From a bacterium (GTDB lineage Bacteria > Desulfobacterota > DSWW01), in assembly GCA_028277985.1 (NCBI GenBank), contig JANQFG010000249.1, positions 29,877 through 93,876 of the forward strand: a stretch of DNA of 64,000 nt, written 5' to 3'. A program made the translations under genes and the position numbers. Each line of letters starts with the position of its first letter. Within the stretch, counting starts at the first letter, position 1. The notes under the pieces were generated by a model. The model worked only from the letters and a program-made list of their open reading frames with translations, was not told the DNA's origin and did no database searches. Of the stretch, positions 50,654-59,500 are shown piece by piece.

Positions 50654-52141
50654 TTGGGCAAGAAAACGATCGTTGTAACGTTGTGTCTAGTCTTTGCGGC
50701 GGCCTGCACGAACATGGACCTGGGTCGCTACGAACCGAATATCACCACCGAGATCCTGGGGGTCTTCTGTACCGAAGATCCCCAGGAAATCGTCTTCCCG
50801 GTGAAGATCCTGTTCATCATCGACACCTCGGGAAGCATGGCCTTTACCGACCCGGAGGCCCAGAGGGCTCTCGCGGTGCAGGAGGTCATCAACGAGTACA
50901 ACGGAAATCCCGGGGTCGAGTTCGGGCTCATCCGGTTCAGTGGCTCGAGCATCGGGCTGACCGACGGATTCACCAAAGACCCTGCCGAGCTCGACGATGC
51001 GGTGATGCAACTCCGTGAAGCGGACGGGGTCACCAACTACCGGGGAGCCATCGGACAGGCCACCAATCTGCTCAGCGGCGATATCCTCGGCTCCGACCTG
51101 GGGGAGCGGGTTCGATCCCGCTATGTGACCATCTTCCTGAGCGACGGTCTTCCCTACCCGCCGGATACGAACCGGTACGAAGACATCTACAACGATGTCC
51201 AGCGGCTGATGCTGCTCGAGGATCTGGATGTGGGAGAGATTCGCTTCCACACCGCCTTCCTGAACAGCCCGGATACGCCCTTCGACGTGGCCGAAGAGGC
51301 GCGGCAGCTTCTGCAGAACATGGCCACCCTCGGGCAGGGCACGTTCACCAACTTCGCCAACGGCGAAGAGATCAACTTCCTGAACATCGACTACACCTCC
51401 ATCCAGCGTATCTACACACTGGTCAATGTCATCGTGTCCAACGTCAATGTGCGTGCCGGTGTGGACAGAATCCTGGTAGACAGTGATCGCGACGGGATCC
51501 CGGACGAGGAGGAGCTCATCCAGGGGACCTCGCGTATTCTCTGGGACAGTGACGGGGACGCATGCAGTGACCTGCTCGAAATGCGGCTCCAGTTCGATCC
51601 CCTGACTGCGGACTGCGGTTGTATTCCTCCGATCACGGATGAAGACAGCGACGGCCTGAACAGCTGCGAAGAGCTCTGGCTGGGCACGGCAAGAGACATC
51701 TACGATTCCGACCGGGACGGCATCCCGGACGGCGTGGAGTTCAGGGAAGGCCTGAACCCACTGGGCGACGATCGGCTGGACGATCTGGATTTCGACGGGA
51801 TCCGTAACGGGGACGAAGTGCAGCGGCACACGAACACCGAGGCGGACGACCCTGTCGTGCACGAACGCTGGGCCTATGAATACAGCATCGTGGAACGAGG
51901 TGTGGATGACGCAAGCAGACGCTGCTACGACTTCCAGGTGAACAACGTCCAGTTCCGGCCCGTCATGGAGACTCCGGACCAGCTCGTGGGAACCAACATG
52001 CTGCGGATCTACTTCGCGCAGGTTCCCTGGGACGATCCGGAGGACTACCCGATCTACCGGATGGCGGAAGTCCCGATTCCCGTAAGCAACATCCCCGAAG
52101 TCATACGGTTTTCCCCGGACGACTTCGACCTGTTTGATTAG
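50654..52141 (+). CDS. VWA-domain lipoprotein with TSP3-like repeats
   Basis: The 495-residue protein starts with a lipoprotein signal ending AAAC (C18). A von Willebrand A domain follows from about residue 50 to 265, with a MIDAS metal site D57-x-S59-x-S61 (IIDTSGSMAF), TNYRGAIGQAT and IFLSDGLPYPP. Calcium-type repeats come next (DSDRDGIPDEEEL, DSDGDACSDLLE, DSDRDGIPDGVEF, DLDFDGIRNGDE) and then a C-terminal domain of about 100 residues. VWA domains bind protein partners through the metal; this one probably links envelope or surface proteins. The TTG start at 50654 follows GGGGAGAAGG. It lies between the surface TSP3 protein and the PPC lipoprotein in one plus-strand series. Confidence 0.85.
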   Translation: MGKKTIVVTLCLVFAAACTNMDLGRYEPNITTEILGVFCTEDPQEIVFPVKILFIIDTSGSMAFTDPEAQRALAVQEVINEYNGNPGVEFGLIRFSGSSIGLTDGFTKDPAELDDAVMQLREADGVTNYRGAIGQATNLLSGDILGSDLGERVRSRYVTIFLSDGLPYPPDTNRYEDIYNDVQRLMLLEDLDVGEIRFHTAFLNSPDTPFDVAEEARQLLQNMATLGQGTFTNFANGEEINFLNIDYTSIQRIYTLVNVIVSNVNVRAGVDRILVDSDRDGIPDEEELIQGTSRILWDSDGDACSDLLEMRLQFDPLTADCGCIPPITDEDSDGLNSCEELWLGTARDIYDSDRDGIPDGVEFREGLNPLGDDRLDDLDFDGIRNGDEVQRHTNTEADDPVVHERWAYEYSIVERGVDDASRRCYDFQVNNVQFRPVMETPDQLVGTNMLRIYFAQVPWDDPEDYPIYRMAEVPIPVSNIPEVIRFSPDDFDLFD

Positions 52142-52195
52142 GAGTGGTCCGGAAACGAAACCTGGCTCGCAAAGCACCACACCAAGGAGGCAGCC

Positions 52196-54289
52196 ATGTA
52201 TCGGTTAGGTTCGACATACAGGAGTTCTTGGATCTTTGCCCTGGTGATCCTGGTCACGGCGTTCTGGTGCCAGGGGTGCGGGACGGGCAGCATGGTAAGC
52301 TCGGGGCACACTGCAGACCACGAGCCGAAGGGAGACACGGATGCGGAGGGCGCCCGGCCCTTGTCGGCGGCAAGCACCCAGCAGGGCTTCATCGAATACG
52401 TGGGCGATTCGGACTGGTATCGCCTGGAAATTCCTCTGAACGTGGACACGGTTCGGTTCGAGCTGAGCAACCAGGCACTGCAGAGCGACGTGGATCTCTC
52501 GCTCACCGTGTACGGCGACGACGGGGTGACGATCATCGGGGGGCGGTACGACCCGAACGGAGGTGACGGCCTCACCCAGGTCACCCTGGAGCTTACCGTG
52601 GCCGATCTTCCTCACTGCTTCGTGGTGATCCGCGACCACCAGGGAAATGATGCCGATCCGGTGAACCCGTATTTCCTGCGGACGAACCTCTCCGACGGAC
52701 CGGGAGACGGCAACAACAGCCCGGAGTCGGCCACGCCGGTGGCGTGTGGCGAAGTCGTGCAGGACGCAATGCAGGCCCTTTCCGACGTGGACTGGTTCCG
52801 GGTCGACATGGCGCCCGGGGCGGACATCCTCTCCTACACCCTTTCCATGTTGCCGGGCAGCCCGGATCTGATCCTGACCCTGTACGAATCCTCGGGCACG
52901 ACGGCGATCTATACCATGAGCGATTCCGACGGGAATGACGGGCCGACCATACTGAGCCGGAACGTCCTGCTCTCCCAGTCGGGTTACTACTACTTATCGG
53001 TGAGAGATTCCCTGGACGACGATGCGGACGCGAACCTTCTGTACGATCTGTCCGTACAGTGTGTAGCGGATCCGGACGCAAACGAGCCGAACGGGAACTT
53101 CGCAACCCCGGCCCAGAACCGCACGTCTGCCACCGCTCTGCCGCTCGGCAACCCGGTCACCGGTTATATCTCCTATCAGGGGGATGAAGACTGGTACAGG
53201 GTGTCCATGCCCCAGGACGGCCTGCTCAACCTGTCCGTCCAGACCAGCGCGGGCGGAATGCCCATCGACCTCCTCTGCACCCTGCTCGCATCGGACGGCC
53301 AGGCCGTGGAGAACGAGTTCGTGGTGGAGTCCGGGATCGATCCGACGGATTTTTCCCTCCGCATTGCGCTCTCTTCGGGCACGCACTACCTGCGCGTCCG
53401 GGACGAAGGGGACGACGGGGCGGACCTTGCGAATTCCTACTCGGTGACGGCGAGTTTCGAGCCGGATCCGGACCCGAACGAGCCGAACGGGAACTTCGAT
53501 ACGGAGCAGCAGAACCGGAACAACGCGACACAGCTCGTGCTCGGGACGCCGGATATCGGATACATCGGGTCGAATGCGGACCAGGACTGGTTCCAGGTAT
53601 TCGTCGCCACCCCCGGGGTCTACCACTTCGCGTTGAACAACACGGCCGCCACAGAGGTGGATCTGTCGATGAGCATTTACAGGCCGGACCTGAACGGCCT
53701 GAACATGATTCTGACTCGGAGCGAAGAGGATCGTGACGGTTCGGACGGGCCCACCGACATCCAGGCGCAGCTCTACCTGTACGACACGGACACCTACTAC
53801 ATCGTGGTCCAGGATCTGTACAACAACGATACGGACCTGGACGTTCCGTATCAGATCGAAGTGAACTCGGTGCCTCTCCCTCCGGGCAGCAACGAGCCGA
53901 ACGAGGACCGCAGCGAGTACATCCCGATCGTAAGCGGGCAGCTCGTCCAAGGCTACATCGAGTTCGAGGGAGACCGGGAGTGGTATGGGCTCGACATCCA
54001 GGGCGAAATGGACGTGCGCGTGGAGATCTGGAACGACACGCCCTCGCCGGTGGAATTCATCTGGTTCATGTACGAGCCGGACTCCACCCGCGTCTTCGCG
54101 AGCGCCGGGGATTCGACCGAGTCGGATGACAACCTCATCCACATCGTGATGGGCGACGACGAGGAATTCTGGGTAGGCGAGGAGAACTCGGGTCTCTACG
54201 TGTTCAAGCTGAGCGACTTCAACCGGAACGACTGGGACACCTCCGTGCCCTACAACTTCCGGGTGGTGCTGACACCTCGTGCACCGTGA
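52196..54289 (+). CDS. lipoprotein with five PPC-like modules
   Basis: The 697-residue protein has a lipoprotein-type signal (about residues 12-28, ending CQGC) and then five similar modules of about 130 residues. Each begins with a line such as QGFIEYVGDSDWYRLEIP, TGYISYQGDEDWYRVSMP or QGYIEFEGDREWYGLDI, at about residues 63, 187, 321, 453 and 584. These match bacterial pre-peptidase C-terminal (PPC) beta-sandwich domains, usually attached to secreted proteases; here there is no protease. Repeated DPDxNEPNGNF linkers join modules 2-4. It is likely an envelope or surface adhesin or scaffold. The ATG at 52196 has AAGGAGG upstream. Confidence 0.82.
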   Translation: MYRLGSTYRSSWIFALVILVTAFWCQGCGTGSMVSSGHTADHEPKGDTDAEGARPLSAASTQQGFIEYVGDSDWYRLEIPLNVDTVRFELSNQALQSDVDLSLTVYGDDGVTIIGGRYDPNGGDGLTQVTLELTVADLPHCFVVIRDHQGNDADPVNPYFLRTNLSDGPGDGNNSPESATPVACGEVVQDAMQALSDVDWFRVDMAPGADILSYTLSMLPGSPDLILTLYESSGTTAIYTMSDSDGNDGPTILSRNVLLSQSGYYYLSVRDSLDDDADANLLYDLSVQCVADPDANEPNGNFATPAQNRTSATALPLGNPVTGYISYQGDEDWYRVSMPQDGLLNLSVQTSAGGMPIDLLCTLLASDGQAVENEFVVESGIDPTDFSLRIALSSGTHYLRVRDEGDDGADLANSYSVTASFEPDPDPNEPNGNFDTEQQNRNNATQLVLGTPDIGYIGSNADQDWFQVFVATPGVYHFALNNTAATEVDLSMSIYRPDLNGLNMILTRSEEDRDGSDGPTDIQAQLYLYDTDTYYIVVQDLYNNDTDLDVPYQIEVNSVPLPPGSNEPNEDRSEYIPIVSGQLVQGYIEFEGDREWYGLDIQGEMDVRVEIWNDTPSPVEFIWFMYEPDSTRVFASAGDSTESDDNLIHIVMGDDEEFWVGEENSGLYVFKLSDFNRNDWDTSVPYNFRVVLTPRAP

Positions 54290-54344
54290 GGCGAAATGTG
54301 AAGGAATTCAGGAACAAGGGCATCCGTGTCGGTGGACGGGAGGC

Positions 54345-54384
54345 GGGGACTGACCCCTGCCCCCTGATCCCTGGCCCCTGGCGG
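54345..54384. repeat. CCCTGATCCCTGGCCCCTG-type intergenic repeat
   Basis: GACTGACCCCTGCCCCCTGA and TCCCTGGCCCCTGG lie between the PPC lipoprotein and the ExbB gene. The same word occurs at 42672-42686 and, reversed, at 47501-47520, always between genes. Confidence 0.5.
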
Positions 54385-54420
54385 CGCGAGCCGCACTAGA
54401 AACCCGAAGGAGGAACGGTA

Positions 54421-55095
54421 ATGGATCTACTGGCAAAAGGCGGCATCTTCATGCTCCCGATCATGATGGTCTCGATCGCAGCGCTCGCTCTCATCATCGA
54501 ACGGGTCTACACGCTCTGGCTGCGCTATCGACTCGATGAAGAAGGCTTCGTGAAGGGGCTGATGCATGCCCTGGACGAGCAGGATTTTGCCGGGGCCCTC
54601 GAGGAATGCGCCCGGGCGGAGAACAACCCGTTGAGCCGAGTCCTGCGCGCCGGCCTGCTCAAGGTGCACCGCAGCGACAAGGAGATCGAGAGGGCCATGG
54701 AGGAGGAGATGCTGCGGACCGCTCCGACGATTCGCAAGCGAATCGGCTACCTGGCCACCCTCGGAAACGTGGCCACCCTCCTCGGGTTGCTCGGTACCAT
54801 CTTCGGCCTGATCCAGGCCTTCGAGGGTGTGAGTATGGCCGATCCGGCGACCAAGCAGGAGATCCTGGCACGGGGTATCTCCATCGCCATGCTGACCACC
54901 GCCTTCGGTCTGATCGTGGCCATTCCCTGTCTGCTTTCCCACGCCTTCCTCCAGAACAAGTCGATCCAGATGATCGAGGGGCTCGAGGAGAAGGCCTTTA
55001 CCCTGTTCAACAAGATCTCCGCACTTCATCGTGACATCGAGAAGAAGGAGGTCCGTCTGCGGATGAAATCGATTGAAGGCGGGAGGAGAGCCTAA
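54421..55095 (+). CDS. MotA/TolQ/ExbB-family proton channel
   Basis: The 224-residue inner-membrane protein has three hydrophobic segments (about residues 10-30, 112-135 and 160-180) and the family signature TLGNVATLLGLLGTIFGLIQAF with ARGISIAMLTTAFGLIVAIP. It forms the five-subunit ring around two TolR/ExbD-type plugs and conducts protons to power work across the envelope. The ATG at 54421 has AAGGAGG before it. It is followed with one-base overlap by the first ExbD gene, and further by a second ExbD and a giant AgmX/GltG-like protein. The gene set therefore resembles the AglRQS-type motor of myxobacteria more than a plain TonB or Tol system. Confidence 0.92.
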   Translation: MDLLAKGGIFMLPIMMVSIAALALIIERVYTLWLRYRLDEEGFVKGLMHALDEQDFAGALEECARAENNPLSRVLRAGLLKVHRSDKEIERAMEEEMLRTAPTIRKRIGYLATLGNVATLLGLLGTIFGLIQAFEGVSMADPATKQEILARGISIAMLTTAFGLIVAIPCLLSHAFLQNKSIQMIEGLEEKAFTLFNKISALHRDIEKKEVRLRMKSIEGGRRA

Positions 55096-55622
55096 TGGCC
55101 TTGGGTGACAGAGGGCGAATAGGGGATGGGTATATTCAGACCGAGGACGTCAACCTCGTCCCGATCATGAACCTCTTCGTGGTGTTGATCCCCTTTCTGC
55201 TGATGAGCGCGGCCTTCTTCCACATCAGCGTGATCAACGCCTCGGTGCCGGCACTGCAGAAGGAAAAGAACGATCTGGCCAAATCGGAGGTCGCGGTGAC
55301 CATGATGGTCCGGATGAAGCCGGAAGCCTACACGATCACTGCGTCGAGCGATACTCTGCCCCGCATTGAGCTGGACAAGCTGCGTAACGAGATCCCCCGT
55401 ACGGGCGAAGACAAGGGCCTCAAGGGCTTGAACGACCACATGCTGGCCTGCAAGCAGAGATATCCAAAGAGCGAAACCATGTTGCTCGTTCCCGACGCCT
55501 CCATCCAGTACCAGGATGTGATCGCCACCATGGATTCCGGCCGTTGGACGGAGTTGGAGCAGGAGGGGGCGAAGGTGCGCTACGACCTTTTCCCGAACGT
55601 GGTCATTTCGGGAATGCTGTAA
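55095..55622 (+). CDS. ExbD/TolR-family protein lacking the proton-carrying Asp
   Basis: The 175-residue protein has a single N-terminal membrane helix (VNLVPIMNLFVVLIPFLLMS) and a periplasmic domain, as in ExbD and TolR. At the position of the conserved membrane aspartate, which takes up the proton in ExbD (D25) and TolR (D23), it has N26. The second ExbD gene of the cluster keeps the Asp. In a heterodimeric plug only one subunit would therefore carry protons. The end of the protein (VIATMDSGRWTELEQEGA) is longer than in typical ExbD. It overlaps the ExbB stop by one base. Confidence 0.88.
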   Translation: MALGDRGRIGDGYIQTEDVNLVPIMNLFVVLIPFLLMSAAFFHISVINASVPALQKEKNDLAKSEVAVTMMVRMKPEAYTITASSDTLPRIELDKLRNEIPRTGEDKGLKGLNDHMLACKQRYPKSETMLLVPDASIQYQDVIATMDSGRWTELEQEGAKVRYDLFPNVVISGML

Positions 55623-55628
55623 GGCAAG

Positions 55629-55656
55629 GTGAAAGGTAAAAGGTCAAAGGTGAAAG
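55629..55656 (+). repeat. four tandem GGTNAAA heptamers
   Basis: GGTGAAA, GGTAAAA, GGTCAAA and GGTGAAA stand in direct tandem between the two ExbD genes, about 25 bases before the start of the second. A change in copy number would alter the spacing between genes but no reading frame. Confidence 0.6.
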
Positions 55657-55680
55657 TTGTAACGCCTTAGTAGGAGGGGC

Positions 55681-56181
55681 TTGAAGATGGCGAGATCGTG
55701 GCGGCGGGTTGCGACGCAGAAGCAGAACGGAAACGCGACCCTGAACATTACCTCTTTGATGGACGTGATGACGATCATTCTGATCTTTCTCCTGTTCTCG
55801 TTCTCTTCACAGGACCAGAACCTGCGAATGGCCAAGGACATGGAACTGCCCAAGTCGGACTCGGACAAGCCTTTCAAGTGGGCCATCAACATTACCCTGA
55901 CCGAGAACGAGTTGATGGTGGAGGACCTGTCCGTGTGCCGGTACAAGAACGGTCAGTTCGTCGACACCAAGGGCGATCCCGGCAAGATCAACCTGCTCTA
56001 CAAGCAGCTCACGGACCTGAAGAGCCTGGAGAAGTACCGGGAGGTGGACCGGGACGCGTCCGAGCCGGTCGTGATCTTCCAGGCGGACAAGAAGCATGAA
56101 TTCAATACGATCTACAAGGTCATGAAGACGGCGGCCATGGCGGGTTACCCGAATTTCCGGTTTGCCGTGTTGAAGAACTAG
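55681..56181 (+). CDS. ExbD/TolR-family protein (second)
   Basis: The 166-residue protein is a second TolR/ExbD subunit with an N-terminal membrane helix (LNITSLMDVMTIILIFLLFS) that keeps the conserved proton-carrying Asp (D28 from the TTG start, D26 from the ATG). The periplasmic part is typical: KWAINITLTENELMVED, then VVIFQADKKHEFNTIYKVMKTAAMAGY. Start choice is open: a TTG at 55681 lies five bases after AGGAGG and an ATG at 55687 eleven bases after it. Paired with the Asn-containing paralogue upstream, it is presumably the proton-active partner. Confidence 0.9.
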   Translation: MKMARSWRRVATQKQNGNATLNITSLMDVMTIILIFLLFSFSSQDQNLRMAKDMELPKSDSDKPFKWAINITLTENELMVEDLSVCRYKNGQFVDTKGDPGKINLLYKQLTDLKSLEKYREVDRDASEPVVIFQADKKHEFNTIYKVMKTAAMAGYPNFRFAVLKN

Positions 56182-56239
56182 GTGTGGTTCAACGTTACCC
56201 TAGCCAAGTCCCTTAAGGGGATTCGATCAGGGGGAAGAG

Positions 56240-56545
56240 ATGTTCAGCGTTTCAATGATTCGAAAGAAATGGATGGCTCTCGGGCTTCTGTTCGGGCTTC
56301 TCGCTCTTGCCCGGCCGGGCGTCGCCGAAGAGGCGGGCGCCTCCGGAGGGGAGGAAGCAAAAGCGATTTCTTCCTTCAAGAGGGCGCGCCACATGGAGTT
56401 CGACGAAAGGCTCATCATGGGACAGTCCTTGAAATCAGGGGCTCTGTATCTCTTCGAGCGGAAGGACAGCGAGATTCAGACCATGTTGAAGATTCGCAGA
56501 GACTACCGGCAAGAGCTCCTGGCTCCTCTCGAGCCACCACCGTGA
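56240..56545 (+). CDS. small exported protein of the motor cluster
   Basis: The 101-residue product has a signal peptide (IRKKWMALGLLFGLLALARPGVAEE) and a short charged mature part with KRARHMEFDERLIMGQSL, KSGALYLFERKDSEIQTM and a C-terminal RRDYRQELLAPLEPPP. It should be periplasmic or outer-membrane associated. I recall small proteins with a KSGALYLF-like segment next to TolQ/TolR-type genes in related bacteria, but not their function. It lies between the second ExbD and the giant AgmX/GltG-like gene with gaps of 58 and 19 bp, so it is probably part of the same machine. The ATG at 56240 has GGGGGAAGAG upstream. Confidence 0.65.
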   Translation: MFSVSMIRKKWMALGLLFGLLALARPGVAEEAGASGGEEAKAISSFKRARHMEFDERLIMGQSLKSGALYLFERKDSEIQTMLKIRRDYRQELLAPLEPPP

Positions 56546-56564
56546 AATCGGACCAGCTCATCTA

Positions 56565-59500
56565 GTGAGGAATGCCGTGGCGGGTAATGTTGTCAAAGAT
56601 CACACGGAGGCGTTCGTGGCTTCAGACTACCAGGGCGAAACCATACAAATATTTGTGTTCCTCCGGGGGAAGTTCCTGGGCTATCAGTGTTTCGGGCAGG
56701 ACAGAATCACCGTAGGCGGGACGCCCGCGATGGATCTCCCTCTCCCCGACTGTCCGGAAACGGAGGGATTCTGGGACGTCTATATCTCCCGAGGGGCGCT
56801 GTACGCCTGGCTCCGGAGCCCGGCCGGCGGCAATGGGAAGGAGGGGCACGAGGATCCCCGGAAGGTGCAGCCTCTGGATTCTCTGTCTCTTGGCGAGTAC
56901 CGTCTCCAGGCGAAGCTCCTGGTGGGGGAGGGCCTTGTGCAGGACTCCTCCGAAGCGGAGGAGGACCCGACCGAAGACGAGGCCGCTCAGGCAATCGAGG
57001 AAGATCTGAGTGAGGAGGAAGCGACTCCCGAACCGGAAGAAGACCCGGTCGACCTGGAAGCTGCTCCTGCACCCGAAGAGGTGTCGGCCGAAGAGGAAGT
57101 CGCTGAAGCACCGGAAGAAGACTTGAGCGAAGAGGTCGTCACTGCGGCATCCGAGGAAGAATCGACCGAAGAGGATGTCGCTCTGGCGCCGGAAGAGGAT
57201 TTGACCGAAGAGGTCGCCACTGCAGCTCCCGAGGAAGAGTCGACCGAAGAGGATGTCGCTCCGGTGCCGGAACAGGATGGGGCCGAAAACGAAGCCGCGC
57301 TTGCGCCGGAAGAGGAGAGTGCCCGGGAAGAGCCGTCCGCCATCGCGGAAGAGCAGGGCGAGGAAGAGCCACCGGCGGAAGCATCGATGGAGTCGGACCA
57401 GGAAGCAGGCCCCGCGTGGCAGATGCCGGATGATTCCGTGGACGAGGTGGAAGGGATAAGCCTCGATTATGCGAGGAGCATCTGGAAAGAGGAAGCAGAG
57501 GAGGAGTCTGCAGAAGAGGCCGAGGCGCAACCGGATACGGAGAAGACGGACGCGCTGACCGCCCAGCCGGACGAGGATTTTGCGCCGGCCGAACCGATGG
57601 ACCGCGACGAACCGGTGCCGACCCTTGCCCTCGAACCGGAAGATCAGCCGGTGGACGAGGAAGAGGAGAGTTCACTCGAAGCGGCCGAAGAGGCCTTGGA
57701 TGATCCCTCGCCGGAGGTTGACCCGGACTATGCCGAGCTCTGGGGGCTTTCCGAAGAGATGGATAGCGTGCCTCAAGGGGATGAACGCAAAGAGGACGAG
57801 ACCGAAGAGGCCACTGTCAAGGAAGAAGTCGAAGAGTGGATAGGTTTCGGTCTGGAGGAAAAAGAGGATGAGCCCCTATCGGGAGGGGAACCTCAAGATC
57901 TGGTAGTAGAGACCGTTTCCGATGAAGAGCCTATCACCCTTGCCGAGGAGGAAACCCCTTCTGGGGAGGCACCTCTGGGTCAGGCAGTAGAGACTCTCTC
58001 CGAGAAGGACCCGCCTTCGGTTGAAGAGACTGTCTCCGACGAGGAGCCGCTCGCAAAGGAAGAAGATCTCCCCGCAGACGAGCCGATTATCCTGGCTGAG
58101 GAAGAGGATCTGCCCGCGGACGAGCCCGTGTTGGGAACGGAACCTCAAGCTCCGGCCGTAGAGAGTCTTTCCGAGGAAGAGCCCCTTACCCTGGCCGAGG
58201 AGGAAGTACCGCAAGAAGAGGCCGCTTCCATGAGTCAGGAGGTATCTCCTCCGGCCGAATCGATCGATGAGGAGGCCGAAGAGCTCGAGGAATTGATACC
58301 GCTGGAGAAGGAACCGGAAGAAGAAACCGTGCCCTCTCCTCTGGCGTCCGATTCGGACGGACTCGTCGAAGGGATGAGTCAGGAGGAAAGGACTAAGTTC
58401 TGGGACGATATGGCCCAGGAGGCACGGGTGGACCAGGACGGGAGTGAGGAGGAAGACGTCTCGGACGCAACCCCTGCCGAGGTGTCCGCTCCTGAGGAGG
58501 TCCCCGTCGAGGCGGTCGCGGAAGCATCCCCTCCGGAAGAAGAGGTCGTGCTCGAGGAAGAAGCCCCTTCTACGGAAGAAGAGATGGAACTCGAGCAGGA
58601 CTCCGCTCCGGCGAGTGAGCCGAAATCTGCCGGCGAGCGCGTGGACAGTGCCAACACGGCTGTCGCGATCGACCGGACAGAGGCTGAGGAAGAGGAAGAC
58701 TGGGAAGACGATTACGACTACGAGGACGAGGAAGAGGACGAGTACGCCCAGGACATCACTTATTTCTCACTGGTCAAGGAGGTCTTTCCGGACCGGGCCC
58801 AGCCGTTGAAAGCCCATCGAGGAGATCACAGGGCCCTGGAGGTCGTGCGATTTCGCGGAAGCGATGTGCAGGACGTGGGCTACCTGGAGAGTGGAGGCGC
58901 CTATACGATTCGCAAGGGGTGGTCCCGGAGCCTTTGGAAGAGACAGGGCGGGGTTCCCCCGAACTTCAAGCTCGTGCGGCTCAAGAACGGAGGGCTGGCA
59001 GAGCTGCACATCCAGGATTCGGTCAAGGGAAGGTTGTATTCAGAGGACGGATCGCAGGATATATGGGACCTTCGGGGCGGAAAGCGAGGACGATTCGGCC
59101 TGAAGGGAAAAGCCTCCTGGCTGCCCCTGCCGGCCGACACGTGGGCCGTGCTCCGGGTGAACTCGGGACGGTACATGGTGCGGTACGTGACCCCCCGACC
59201 GAAGCCGGTGGTCCAGCCCATTCGGCCGAGAGTCAGCATGGGCCAGTTCAAGCTGGTCTCCCTGTCCATGCTTTCCCATATTCTCCTGATCATGGTGATC
59301 GGCCTAGTCGTACCGGATACGACCCTTGAAGGATACAACCGGACGGACCAGTTCGCCAGGATCGACCCGGATGCGCTCAAGACACTCAAGCCGCCCCCTC
59401 CACCCAAGAAGCTCGACAAGCCGAAGCCGAAGGCGAAGAAGAAAGCCCCAAAACCCAAACCGAAACCTCAGGTCGCCTCGAAACACCGCATTCCGAAATC

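Noticed and set aside
50687..52180. 497-codon minus-strand frame
   Set aside because: Antisense to the VWA lipoprotein, whose signal peptide, MIDAS site and repeats are clear.
56622..57530. 302-codon minus-strand frame rich in Phe and Arg
   Set aside because: It is the mirror of the Glu-rich segment of the AgmX/GltG-like gene.
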